A stretch of DNA of 57,104 bases, from positions 1-57,104 of the forward strand of contig JAFGEF010000171.1 of the NCBI GenBank assembly GCA_016931715.1, written 5' to 3'. Numbering within the stretch: position 1 is the stretch's first letter; every line of letters starts with the position of its first letter. Made by a program: the position numbers and the translations under genes. This document shows positions 26,505 to 35,500 of the stretch, in pieces. The DNA comes from Sedimentisphaerales bacterium. Its GTDB lineage: Bacteria; Planctomycetota; Phycisphaerae; Sedimentisphaerales; Anaerobacaceae. Below the pieces are notes generated by a model. The model was not told the DNA's origin, ran no database searches, and worked only from the letters and a program-made list of their open reading frames with translations.

Positions 26505-27269
26505 TTAAAAACCTTTCGAGAAACCGATTCCGACAAAGAATAAATCATCATCAGTTCCATAAAAATCAGTATCTTTTATGTCACCGCTGGCTAACACCAC
26601 ATATTTTATGCCTGGTTTTATTGACCAGCCTCCAACTTCGAATGGTAATGCTGCTGATAACGAAATATCATTGGCTTTGCTGTCATCAATTCCCCAGTAG
26701 TATTCGTTATATGAACCATTTGCCCAGCCATAACTTGCTCCAAGCTCTAATGACACTGGTGTTTCCAAACCGAGCTTAAAAATATCTTCTACGCTGTATC
26801 CGATTCCCGCTGAAACGTATAAGCCGTCTGCCTCATCGATATCATGATAAAATGTTATCGAAGGGCTTAGAAAAACATCCATGCTTAAACCCCAATATAA
26901 CTCTGTTGTTGAAGGAACAGTTGTATTGGGAAAATCATAATAAATAGCACCAAGCGAATAACCTAACTTCTCGATGCCCGGCATTGTGCCTGAATAGCCT
27001 ATATAATAATCAGCTTCAGTGAAATCACCGCTGCTGTCGTGGATATCTGTTGTTTCGAGGTTCCCCCATATACCTGCTGTAAAACCTTTATAACTTGCAC
27101 TGAATCCGGGTTGAAACACAGGATCATCATTTAGATTCTGTCCTCGCCAAACGTACTTACCAAAATAATCGGCAGTCAGAGAGAATTCAGGCTTATCCTG
27201 CGCAAAAGTATCGATGCTTAAAATAAATAACAAACAAAACACAACAAACATTCGGTTAAACAATTTCAT
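26505..27269 (-). CDS. TorF-family putative porin
   Basis: An outer-membrane protein of about 254 residues: signal peptide ending SIDTFAQ, then repeated aromatic beta strands opening with FSLTADYFGKYVWRGQNLNDDPVFQPG and ending GIGFSKGF. This pattern belongs to TorF-like porins (also called the Gcw-chp repeat group). ATG 27269 is chosen because AAAGGA lies 7 nt upstream and a signal peptide follows; a longer reading frame upstream is AT-rich and not protein-like. First gene of the amt3 operon under a sigma-54 promoter, so it probably lets ammonium or small nitrogen compounds cross the outer membrane. Confidence 0.8.
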   Translation of the reverse strand: MKLFNRMFVVFCLLFILSIDTFAQDKPEFSLTADYFGKYVWRGQNLNDDPVFQPGFSASYKGFTAGIWGNLETTDIHDSSGDFTEADYYIGYSGTMPGIEKLGYSLGAIYYDFPNTTVPSTTELYWGLSMDVFLSPSITFYHDIDEADGLYVSAGIGYSVEDIFKLGLETPVSLELGASYGWANGSYNEYYWGIDDSKANDISLSAALPFEVGGWSIKPGIKYVVLASGDIKDTDFYGTDDDLFFVGIGFSKGF

Positions 27270-27324
27270 TTCAAATTTCCTTTCATAAAAAACCAAATTA
27301 TTGTTACTACGTGCATTATTACTA

Positions 27325-27340
27325 AGCAATGGCCGTGCCA
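27325..27340 (-). promoter_or_regulatory. Sigma-54 promoter of porin-amt3-glnK3
   Basis: Minus strand TGGCACGGCCATTGCT, a perfect match to TGGCAC-N5-TTGCW. The predicted start near 27313 leaves a leader of about 45 nt. Confidence 0.9.
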
Positions 27341-27418
27341 TATAGTCATTATTTTTGTAACTGCTTGAATAGCAAGGAGATACAAATATTTTTTGTGTTT
27401 CGAGTAATAATGAATAAT

Positions 27419-27460
27419 TACATATATGTAGCATAAAATATGTAAAAGAACATATATGTT
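27419..27460. promoter_or_regulatory. Paired upstream activator sites of porin-amt3
   Basis: TACATATATGTA (27419-27430) and AACATATATGTT (27449-27460): two perfect dyads with centres exactly 30 bp apart. They start 79 and 109 bp upstream of the -24 edge. They are the best copies of the island-wide motif. Confidence 0.65.
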
Positions 27461-27654
27461 CCTCTTTGAGTAGTGGGAAAATGCACTGTGTATTGACTGT
27501 GATTGCGTATAGATGTGATATTAATAATTCTTTTCTTTTAAAAACATGAAATAAATACATAAATCAGTAATAATTATGGAAAATTGCAAACACATCTGTT
27601 ATATATAGTTATTAATGAGACAAATATGTAATATATTTGTGATTAATGGAATTT

Positions 27655-27835
27655 TACAAAAATGAGAAAAGGCATACTTTGAAAAGAAAAAATTTACTTC
27701 ATAATTTTTTCTTTCCAAACATAAAGTATTACTTATTGAAGAGTTATGCAGATGGTAATTTATTATTTTAAGAAAATCGTTCATCGATTTTCTTAAATAA
27801 TATATGCCTTTTCTCATTTTTGCAAAACTCTTATT
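27655..27835. mobile_element. MITE-like element with flanking 13-bp direct repeat
   Basis: A noncoding AT-rich unit. Its ends are an imperfect inverted repeat (27649-27676 against 27803-27830, 26 of 28 matching). ATTAATGGAATTT occurs directly on both sides (27642-27654 and 27836-27848), like a target-site duplication. Inside are two hairpins (about 27680-27715 and 27764-27800). The second, with the AATATATGCCT flank, resembles 16-100. The right copy of the direct repeat ends 11 nt before the activator start codon. No transposase is seen. Confidence 0.5.
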
Positions 27836-27859
27836 ATTAATGGAATTTAGGACTTTTTT

Positions 27860-29431
27860 ATGAATGATAAAATAAATGAACATGAACAGGAATTAACTGA
27901 TCCGACACGTCATGTTCGGGAACTTGAAACGCTTTATGGAATAAGCCAGATATTGGCTTCTGGAACTCAGCAGAAGCAGACTCTCGCAGAAGTTCTTGAT
28001 ACTCTTCATAGCGAGCTTGGCCTTAATAGGGGAACTATAACATTATTATCTCCGGACAGTTCTGAAATAAAAATTGAGGTCGCTCACAACATTTCATTAG
28101 AGAAAAGCCGCAGTGTTAGATATAAAATGGGTGAAGGAATAACAGGCAAGGTTATAGAAACGGGAAAAGCAATCATTGTGCCAAAAGCGTCACAAGAGCC
28201 TCAATTTCTTAACAGGACAGAGAGAAAAAAAGATACAGGAGAGGAAATAAGTTTTATCTGCGTGCCAATTTCGATAGGGCGCAAAATAATCGGTACGATT
28301 TCAATAGACAGAATTTATGACCAGCACAGATCTCTGGATGAGGACAAACGTGTTCTCAGCATAGTTGCCAGCATGATAGCAAATGATGTAAAGGCACGAC
28401 AGGAAGCCGTCCTCTATAGTCAGGAGCTTGAGAGCGAAAACATCAGGCTGCGCAACGAATTGCAGGACAGATTTCGTCCTGAAAACATTATCGGCAACTC
28501 CGGCGCTATGCGTGACGTATATAGCCAGATTCACCAGGTAGCGGCGGGTGACACTACGGTACTTATACGCGGCGAATCCGGCACAGGCAAGGAATTAGTC
28601 GCACATGCGATACATTACTCAAGTTCGAGGAGCAAAGGCCCTTTTATAAAGGTCAATTGTGCCGCATTGAATGAAAACCTTCTCGAAAGCGAATTATTCG
28701 GCCATGAGAAGGGCGCTTTCACAGGTGCGATACAAAGCCGCAAAGGAAGAATGGAAGAAGCTGACGGAGGAACGCTTTTTCTTGATGAAGTTGGTGACTT
28801 TTCGCCTATGACGCAAGTCAAACTTTTGCGTGTGCTGCAGGAGCGTCAGTTCGAGAGAGTAGGCAGCAATCGCACAATAAAAACAAACACGCGTATTATA
28901 GCCGCGACTAATAGCGATTTGGAAAAGGCTGTAAGTGACAGAAGTTTTCGGCAGGATTTGTACTATAGAATAAATGTGTTCCCGATTTTTCTGCCTCCAT
29001 TGCGCGCCCGCAAAGACGACATTTTATTGCTGGCGGATTTCTTCGTTGAGCATTATTCGAAGAAGATGAACAAAGACGTAAGACGCATCAGCACGCCCGC
29101 AATTAATATGATGGTTGCGTATCACTGGCCCGGCAATGTGCGCGAGCTGGAAAACTGCATCGAAAGGGCGGTTCTGCTCAGCAGTGACGGCGTAATACAT
29201 GGTCACCATCTTCCACCGACATTGCAGACTTCCGATGCTTCCGATACTATCGGAACAGGCTCTTTGTTAGAAAGGGTACATCTGTTCGAGCGTGACATTA
29301 TTGTTGATGCGCTCAAACGCTGCAACGGCAGCCTCGCCGCCGCAGCAAGAGATTTGGGAACCACCGCCCGCATCATAGGCTACAAAGTAAAAGAACTGGA
29401 TATTGATTATACAAGATACAGAAGAAAATAA
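27860..29431 (+). CDS. NifA-type sigma-54-dependent activator
   Basis: An enhancer-binding protein. An N-terminal GAF domain (residues about 25-180) is followed by an AAA+ domain with Walker A GESGTGKE (238-245), the sigma-54 contact loop GAFTGA (285-290) and Walker [11 protein letters not shown] (303-312), and a C-terminal Fis-type helix-turn-helix ([22 protein letters not shown]). The layout matches NifA. The cysteine motif of oxygen-sensitive NifA proteins is not seen. It is transcribed divergently from the porin-amt3 operon. With four sigma-54 promoters nearby, it is the best candidate for their activator, though no nif gene is present. AGGA lies 7 nt before ATG 27860. Confidence 0.9.
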   Translation: MNDKINEHEQELTDPTRHVRELETLYGISQILASGTQQKQTLAEVLDTLHSELGLNRGTITLLSPDSSEIKIEVAHNISLEKSRSVRYKMGEGITGKVIETGKAIIVPKASQEPQFLNRTERKKDTGEEISFICVPISIGRKIIGTISIDRIYDQHRSLDEDKRVLSIVASMIANDVKARQEAVLYSQELESENIRLRNELQDRFRPENIIGNSGAMRDVYSQIHQVAAGDTTVLIRGESGTGKELVAHAIHYSSSRSKGPFIKVNCAALNENLLESELFGHEKGAFTGAIQSRKGRMEEADGGTLFLDEVGDFSPMTQVKLLRVLQERQFERVGSNRTIKTNTRIIAATNSDLEKAVSDRSFRQDLYYRINVFPIFLPPLRARKDDILLLADFFVEHYSKKMNKDVRRISTPAINMMVAYHWPGNVRELENCIERAVLLSSDGVIHGHHLPPTLQTSDASDTIGTGSLLERVHLFERDIIVDALKRCNGSLAAAARDLGTTARIIGYKVKELDIDYTRYRRK

Positions 29432-29436
29432 TGCCC

Positions 29437-29486
29437 GGTTCAAATATATTGAGCATATTCATCTTTTCATATTATGGAGTTGAACC
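29437..29486. terminator. Possible bidirectional terminator
   Basis: GGTTCAA (29437-29443) pairs with TTGAACC (29480-29486) across a 36-nt AT-rich loop between two convergent genes. The plus-strand side runs into a T-rich stretch. The stem is short, so confidence is low. Confidence 0.35.
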
Positions 29487-31054
29487 TAATTTCTTGTTTT
29501 TTCGTCCAGGTCATTTATAGAAAAACCTTCTGCTTTTACAATGTGATTTTTGTCAGTCAAAATCAGCCATGGAAGTGATTGCACGCCCCAGCTATGACCA
29601 AGTGCAGGCAGGTCTGTTTTGCTGGTACCAACAGGCGGCACAATCTCATTTTTGGTAAGCCATGCGGCTAAAGTCTGTTCTGTGACAGATTCGGCCTGGA
29701 TGAAAATCAAAAAGATATCTTTATCCAGTAACGATTCTGTTTTTTCGTTTAACGTGAGAACACAATTTCTGCTTGGTTTTTGTGAATAATCAAAAAAGCA
29801 TATAAGCAGCCTGTTATTTTTAAAAACACTTGGCTCGAGATCCACACCGAATTCAGCTATACTCGGAAGAGTCTTGCCCACAAGTGACATAGGCTTCAAG
29901 GTTGAAAGATTTACTTCATAACCATACTCATCTACGACTTTTCCTTTTTGCCATGTATAATTGTATGGAACATAGATTGGATTTCCGTCAATCATAACTA
30001 TGGCGCCATCTTTGATATCATCAGTAGTAAAAGACTTCAAAGCTTCATGATCTGGATTTATCAATATACTTATTAACTCTATTTCAGCGTTCATTTTCAT
30101 ATAACCATTATTTGGAAACGAGTCATTAATCAGAGCTTTGGCTTTTACAGAAACCCATAAATCATTTACTTGCTTAAATTCCTCATTTTCAATTGTATAA
30201 TTCTTTACAGAGCCTTGCTCTACTTTGTAATTGCCGTTAAATTCTTCACCAGCTTTTCTTGTCACGGTTGCTTTTGAGAAATGGTATCCTTTTTGGGGAT
30301 TGAGCCATATCTGGTATTGGCCGTGAGTAGTGTTTGCCTCAATGACAAAATGGATCGTACCTTTGTATTCTTCTTTTCTTACGGACATCGGTTCTATGCC
30401 GTCTTCTCTAATAACATGATCAAACCTTTCATAATCACCCGTTAAATAACCAAAACATTCGGACACTGGATCTTCATACGACAACCTGGCGCCATCTACC
30501 TTTACATCCTGTTCAAAGTTTTTATAGTTCTTTGTATGAATACTTACTCTGCCTGGGGTATTGTAAGGTCCAGCATGTTGATAAAACGCGTTACCATCAT
30601 AAATATGAACAGAGAATTCTGCCTGGCTCTCTGGCTTGGAATTACCCTCAAAATCTCCTCCCCATTTTTTTCGAATCGACTTAAATCGTTTCCCATCTGT
30701 TCGAAATTCCACTTGAGTGTACATATGTCTTTGGCCGGACATTCCCTGAATGTCAGTTTTATAGTCATCATATTTATGATATTTTGATTTCGTAATAAAC
30801 GAGGTATAAGTTTTATCGAGTGTTTCCGTACACTTATCAAGCAGACTATTTGCTGTTTCTGCAATATCTTCTTGCTTTATCGATGTAGTGGATTTTGCTG
30901 ATTCTGCTGGTATGTTTGGCTCTGTTTTTTTAGCCATTTCCTGACGAACCAAATCCCACGTACTGGGCGGCGCCTCCCTATAAGCCCAAACGGAAACTAT
31001 AAAAAGAAATTCTATACAGCTTGAAGCTATAATTATTTTTTTACGATTACGCAT
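29486..31054 (-). CDS. Membrane-anchored protein with degenerate redoxin domain
   Basis: Function unknown. One N-terminal membrane helix (IIIASSCIEFLFIVSVWAY) is followed by a Lys/Glu-rich linker, an extracytoplasmic beta-rich domain of about 300 residues, and a C-terminal thioredoxin-like domain (SLVGKTLPSIAEFGVDL, ALGHSWGVQSLPWLILTDK). At the place of the usual WCxxC the protein reads FDYSQKPSRNCV, so both redox cysteines are missing and disulfide exchange is unlikely. ATG 31054 is chosen because AGGAAG lies 8 nt upstream. Its paralogue is two genes upstream, with an ECF sigma factor between them. Confidence 0.75.
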   Translation of the reverse strand: MRNRKKIIIASSCIEFLFIVSVWAYREAPPSTWDLVRQEMAKKTEPNIPAESAKSTTSIKQEDIAETANSLLDKCTETLDKTYTSFITKSKYHKYDDYKTDIQGMSGQRHMYTQVEFRTDGKRFKSIRKKWGGDFEGNSKPESQAEFSVHIYDGNAFYQHAGPYNTPGRVSIHTKNYKNFEQDVKVDGARLSYEDPVSECFGYLTGDYERFDHVIREDGIEPMSVRKEEYKGTIHFVIEANTTHGQYQIWLNPQKGYHFSKATVTRKAGEEFNGNYKVEQGSVKNYTIENEEFKQVNDLWVSVKAKALINDSFPNNGYMKMNAEIELISILINPDHEALKSFTTDDIKDGAIVMIDGNPIYVPYNYTWQKGKVVDEYGYEVNLSTLKPMSLVGKTLPSIAEFGVDLEPSVFKNNRLLICFFDYSQKPSRNCVLTLNEKTESLLDKDIFLIFIQAESVTEQTLAAWLTKNEIVPPVGTSKTDLPALGHSWGVQSLPWLILTDKNHIVKAEGFSINDLDEKTRN

Positions 31055-31108
31055 TTTTGTCTTCCTGATTTTAACACTCAATAAAGTTAATTCTGTTTCT
31101 TTTTATTC

Positions 31109-32275
31109 TCAATCCAATTCAGATGTCGGACTCATAGATTTAAGCAAGTCTGCGATTTTCTTGTGAGCTTCCTGGCTCTGGCGGATTGTAAGATTTTTAG
31201 CCTGACGTGAGGTATAAGCTATAATAGTTCCGCCTGCTTTTTTATTGTTATCGTACCAGCTCTTAGGCTCTATGTTCTTTTTGATTTGAGCTATAATACT
31301 ATTCACGTCCTCGTCTGTTTTAGCTAAATCAGAGATGTTATAGATGCGAGCAATCAACCCGACCTGGCCGCCTGTTACTAAGTCAGAAATCCTTTGTGAA
31401 AGGTCGTCAAGGAAGGAACTATCCCCATATGCAATTCTCACTAAACCTGTTTCTTCGTGTATTTCTGTTTGCTGAATATTGGTTGGTTTCTTCGGCTGTG
31501 TGAAATATTTGTAAAACACGATTGAACCGGTTGTAATTGTAGCGACTATCGCAATAGCTATGATTTTAGATTTGAGAGCACCGGCAGTCAGACTTGAGCC
31601 GATTTTTACACCTGTTGCAGCCGCAGCGGCATGTCCTCCTGCTATTGCTATTTTACCAAGCTCTTTCATTACCAAAGAAGGAGCGGCTTTGACAACGTTT
31701 TCAGTTAGCATTGCGGCAAGTACGACAGCCGGAACGACAATGCCTCTGGACTTTAATTTATGCCGCAGCAATCCAACACCTGATTCCAACCTGCGCGAAA
31801 CAGTAGGTTGTGATATTTTGCATTTTTCTGATATTTCAGTAGTAGTTAATCCTTCGAAAAATCTTAAAATTAGAACTTCGCGCATCTGTTCATCAAGATT
31901 ATCCAGTTCCTTGTCAATATAAACTGAAATATCATGCCATGTGACATATTCACCAGCAGATTGTATCTTTTGGGAATTGGCCGCAAACTCAGCCTCGCTT
32001 TGTTTCCGAAGTGAATCCTTACGAATCAGGTCGATTGCTTTGTGTGTCGCTACCCTGTGCAGCCAGATAGGTAGAGAACCTCTGATATGAGAAACATCGC
32101 GAACCAACTGAACAAAAGTATCCTGAACTGCATCAGATGCTTTGTCTGAATCCTTAAGTATTCGCAGGCAAACGCCATAAACCAAAGGCGCATGGAGCTT
32201 GACGATTTCGGCAAATGCCTCGGCGTCGCCGGTAGAGGCAAAACGCTTTAATAATATTGCTTCACTAATCGCCAT
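31109..32275 (-). CDS. ECF sigma factor with membrane-anchored extension
   Basis: Residues about 1-185 are an ECF sigma factor: region 2 (HAPLVYGVCLRILKDSDKASDAVQDTFVQLV) and region 4 (LDEQMREVLILRFFEGLTTTEISEKC...SRRLESGVGLLRHKL). An Ala/Gly-rich linker, one membrane helix (IIAIAIVATITTGSIVFYKYF) and a periplasmic C-terminal part follow. The segment GGTIIAYTSRQAKNLTIRQS, HKKIADLL resembles the secretin-type repeats often fused to planctomycete ECF factors. No separate anti-sigma gene is seen, so the fused membrane part may control activity itself. It lies between two redoxin-like paralogues on the same strand. Confidence 0.88.
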   Translation of the reverse strand: MAISEAILLKRFASTGDAEAFAEIVKLHAPLVYGVCLRILKDSDKASDAVQDTFVQLVRDVSHIRGSLPIWLHRVATHKAIDLIRKDSLRKQSEAEFAANSQKIQSAGEYVTWHDISVYIDKELDNLDEQMREVLILRFFEGLTTTEISEKCKISQPTVSRRLESGVGLLRHKLKSRGIVVPAVVLAAMLTENVVKAAPSLVMKELGKIAIAGGHAAAAATGVKIGSSLTAGALKSKIIAIAIVATITTGSIVFYKYFTQPKKPTNIQQTEIHEETGLVRIAYGDSSFLDDLSQRISDLVTGGQVGLIARIYNISDLAKTDEDVNSIIAQIKKNIEPKSWYDNNKKAGGTIIAYTSRQAKNLTIRQSQEAHKKIADLLKSMSPTSELD

Positions 32276-32391
32276 TATTATTTCTCCATACTAAATTATA
32301 CTCATTATTCTCGTCCTTTATAAATATAAGGCGTGCGGGGAGCAATAATTATTCAAAAAAGTGACAAAAAATATGATATCTTTGGATTTTT

Positions 32392-33915
32392 TTAATTATT
32401 ATCGAGCTTTTCATCCAAATCAGCTATTCCAAAACCTTCGGCGATTACTTTGTGCTGCTTATCAGTTAGTATCAGCCAGGGAAGAGACTTTACGCCCCAT
32501 ATATATCCGAGTTCTGGTAAGCCTGTTCTGCTAACTCCTACGGGAGGATGTATTTCATTTTCTTTGAGCCAAGAGACAAATGCCTGCTCTTCAGTTGGTC
32601 CGGCGTGAATGAAAGTCATATATACATCATTCTTTTCCAGCAGTGTCTGTGCTCTTTTATTCAATGTCTGAACTGCATTGCGGCTGGGACGCTGATTCAT
32701 ATCCCAGAAACAAATAAGAAGCATTTTATTCTTTATCGCATCAGGTTCGAGCTTGACATTAAACTGTGCCAAATCCGGCAGAACTTTCCCCGAAAGCGAA
32801 GGATGTCCCAAATTGTCTAAATCAATTTCATGGCCGTAACTATCCATAACTTTTTTATTTTTCCATGTAAATTTTCCTGGTAGTTGAGTATTATTACTAT
32901 CAACAAGTCTGACTCTTACACCTTCATAAATATCATCTGGTATAAAAGAGTCTAAAGCTATATGGTCAGGATTCAGTACAAACTCTGTGATTTTGTACTG
33001 ATGGTTTTCTTTCGTTAGTTTATACCTCTCAGTAATGCAATCAGCTTCAATGGCAATCCATATATCATCAAATTTTTTAAATTTAACATTATTTATGGAA
33101 ACAGAAAAACCATCATTTTCGGGTAATACATATCCGCCGGAAAGCTGGTCCCCCGGCTTACTTCGTAATTCAAGCTTTGCAATATTGTAACCATGAGAAG
33201 GGTCTATCCAGATAAGGTAGCTGCCGGTTTTTGCTTTTGCTTCTATTATGAAACAATCTGAATCTCCGACTATTTCCATTTTTTCACGAACGTGGGCAGA
33301 ATCGGCATTTCGAATAATTTTATCTACTCGGTCTTTTATTTGAGGTAAATATCCCATTCCCCAGGAACATGCAGTATATCCCGCTAATATTGTTTCTCGT
33401 CCATTAAAATTATTTTCAGATTTATACAGCTTGATAATCAGTGTTCCTTTGTAAGATTCGTTTTCCCAATTTGACTTATCATACATATAATAGGCTATTC
33501 CATCCCACCAATGGCTCTTATGATAAGGCTTTTCTTTTTCGTAATGATTATTTGGAACAATCTCTCCCCAACTTAGAAGGTGCGAACACGCTCTTTTCTC
33601 ATCGAATCTTACTCGAGCAAGGGTGTTTTGATAATGATGTGTGTTATTCTCTAATATGGCATTAACATCTGTAGATAACTCAATTGTTGCGGTGAAGGAA
33701 ATCAGTTTTTTTTGTTCAGCCGCAAAGTTATCAAGCAGTTCTAATACTCTTTTGTCAATCTTAGTATTTGGTTGCGGTTTTTTTTGTAAATACTTGCTGA
33801 TTAATTCATACGGGCTTGCAGGCGTTTCTGTCGAAACTCCAGCGATTCCTGCGGAGATTATCAACAGAAAATTCAGGCAGATGGCCGTTTTGATTATTTT
33901 CTTAAATTTTCGCAT
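32392..33915 (-). CDS. Paralogous protein with degenerate redoxin domain
   Basis: Paralogue of the gene at 29486-31054, with the same order of parts: N-terminal helix (TAICLNFLLIISAGIAGV), extracytoplasmic domain, then C-terminal thioredoxin-like domain (LGYIWGVKSLPWLILTDKQH). The active-site region reads FWDMNQRPSRNA, with no cysteine. The closely matching C-termini (DEKTRN, DEKLDNN) suggest duplication. ATG 33915 is supported by AAGGAG 8 nt upstream. It is first in the three-gene unit, 116 nt before the ECF gene, and is possibly a sensor or target of that sigma factor. Confidence 0.75.
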   Translation of the reverse strand: MRKFKKIIKTAICLNFLLIISAGIAGVSTETPASPYELISKYLQKKPQPNTKIDKRVLELLDNFAAEQKKLISFTATIELSTDVNAILENNTHHYQNTLARVRFDEKRACSHLLSWGEIVPNNHYEKEKPYHKSHWWDGIAYYMYDKSNWENESYKGTLIIKLYKSENNFNGRETILAGYTACSWGMGYLPQIKDRVDKIIRNADSAHVREKMEIVGDSDCFIIEAKAKTGSYLIWIDPSHGYNIAKLELRSKPGDQLSGGYVLPENDGFSVSINNVKFKKFDDIWIAIEADCITERYKLTKENHQYKITEFVLNPDHIALDSFIPDDIYEGVRVRLVDSNNTQLPGKFTWKNKKVMDSYGHEIDLDNLGHPSLSGKVLPDLAQFNVKLEPDAIKNKMLLICFWDMNQRPSRNAVQTLNKRAQTLLEKNDVYMTFIHAGPTEEQAFVSWLKENEIHPPVGVSRTGLPELGYIWGVKSLPWLILTDKQHKVIAEGFGIADLDEKLDNN

Positions 33916-34069
33916 TTTTAGGCTCCTTTGCAAACACATTCGTTTATCTGTAATAAATTTATGGTTATAATATTTGCTTTGTTGTATATATAGACGATAA
34001 AGTTGTATTTTTGTTACAGAAAAAAAGTCTTTTTATAAAAAAATATAAGACTTGTGTTTGCAGATACTT

Positions 34070-35500
34070 ATGTTAAGAACACATGCGGCATTTTTTTCTA
34101 TGCTTCGGTCTGTTGTCGATATTGTAATAATCGGCATATGCTGGGTCGTGGTTTATTTTGTCCGGTTCTATTCCGGAATATTCAGCGTAGAGCGCGGGAT
34201 ACCCGGATTTAACAGGCATCTCTTATTGACTGTACCAGTTATATTGATTTGCTTCATAGCCTGCTTATGGTCGGGGCTTTATAAGCCGCAGCGAGTGCAG
34301 CACATGTTCCAATTATTTTCTGATACGCTCAAAGCGAGCATTTTGAGCGGCTTGTTCGTATTCACTTTTTTATACAGCACTTTAGGCACACGATACTCGA
34401 TAATGGGCGATGCGCCTTATACGAGAATACTCACAATTCTTTTTGTGCCGACTCTTTTTCTTGGCTTGTCTTTTTCGCATTTGTTCACTATGTCTTTTTT
34501 GAGGAAGCTTCGCAAAAAAGGATATAACCTTCGGCATTACGCCGTAATCGGAGCGGGTAAAAAGGGGCGGCAGTTAGTCAGTGACATCAGCAAAATGGGA
34601 TGGCTTGGGCTTAAATGTGCTTTCTTCGTGGATGAAGATGCGAATAATTCCGGCAGGGAGATGTTTGGATGTCCTGTTTACAGCCCGATTGAAAAGACTT
34701 TGGAATTAGTAAAAGAGAACAGAATCGACGAGGTGTATCTTGCTCTTAGCGGAAGCGAGGCGCAGCGTGCTTATCCGATTCTTGAATCTCTTCAAAGCGC
34801 AGGCGTGACAGTGCGAATCATTCCCGACTGGGGCAACCTGCTGTCGATGAGCAATCCTGTTGTTGTGCCGATAGGTTCGCAGGTTTTATTTTCGGCGGGA
34901 GATTCGCCATTGAGCGGCTGCAATATTATCCTAAAACATATTTTCGATTTTATCGCGGCATTTATCATTATTGTTATTCTTTCGATTCCCATGCTGTTTA
35001 TTGCGTTACTGGTCAAAATTAGCAGCAGGGGACCAGTGTTTTATAAACAAGGCAGGGTAGGAATGGACCAGAAGGAATTTAAAATTTATAAGTTCCGAAC
35101 AATGAGGGACAATGCCGAAGAAGAAAGCGGTCCCGCATGGTCAACGAAAGATGATGTAAGAAGGACAAAGATAGGCGTTTTTTTGCGAAGAACGAGTCTC
35201 GATGAATTGCCTCAGCTTTTCAATGTCCTGATGGGGCAGATGAGTCTTGTAGGTCCCAGGCCTGAACGCCCGAATTTTGTAAAGGAATTTTCGGAGGAGT
35301 ATAAAAAATACATGCTCAGGCACAAGGTTAGAGCAGGTATGACAGGCTGGGCTCAGATAAATGGTTTTCGCGGTGATACATCGCTGCGCAAAAGGCTGGT
35401 TTATGATTTGTATTATGTAAGGAACTGGTCGTTCGCGCTTGATTTGTGGATTCTGCTGAGAACGCCCTGGCATGTGATTAAAGGAGAAAACGCCCATTAA
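34070..35500 (+). CDS. Polyprenyl-phosphate hexose-1-P transferase (WcaJ/WbaP type)
   Basis: Initiates exopolysaccharide repeat units by moving a sugar-1-phosphate from UDP-sugar to undecaprenyl phosphate in the inner membrane. It has four N-terminal helices, a CoA-binding-like Rossmann domain (YAVIGAGKKGRQLVSDI, residues about 160-270), then the catalytic bacterial sugar transferase domain (FYKQGRVGMDQKEFKIYKFRTM, LDELPQLFNVLMGQMSLVGPRP). The full-length 476 residues are typical. ATG 34070 (MLRTHAAFFSML) is taken. A TTG at 34052 is also in frame, and neither has a clear ribosome-binding site. Its stop overlaps the next gene. Confidence 0.9.
   Translation: MLRTHAAFFSMLRSVVDIVIIGICWVVVYFVRFYSGIFSVERGIPGFNRHLLLTVPVILICFIACLWSGLYKPQRVQHMFQLFSDTLKASILSGLFVFTFLYSTLGTRYSIMGDAPYTRILTILFVPTLFLGLSFSHLFTMSFLRKLRKKGYNLRHYAVIGAGKKGRQLVSDISKMGWLGLKCAFFVDEDANNSGREMFGCPVYSPIEKTLELVKENRIDEVYLALSGSEAQRAYPILESLQSAGVTVRIIPDWGNLLSMSNPVVVPIGSQVLFSAGDSPLSGCNIILKHIFDFIAAFIIIVILSIPMLFIALLVKISSRGPVFYKQGRVGMDQKEFKIYKFRTMRDNAEEESGPAWSTKDDVRRTKIGVFLRRTSLDELPQLFNVLMGQMSLVGPRPERPNFVKEFSEEYKKYMLRHKVRAGMTGWAQINGFRGDTSLRKRLVYDLYYVRNWSFALDLWILLRTPWHVIKGENAH

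Noticed and set aside
27620..27640. Extra activator site before the regulator gene (ACAAATATGT)
   Set aside because: It matches the loose ACA-N4-TGT form, but no paired site at 28-30 bp and no sigma-54 promoter for the regulator were found.
27599..27883. Minus-strand ORF of 94 codons before the activator gene
   Set aside because: Very AT-rich, it spans the MITE-like element and the activator start; no ribosome-binding site or motif.
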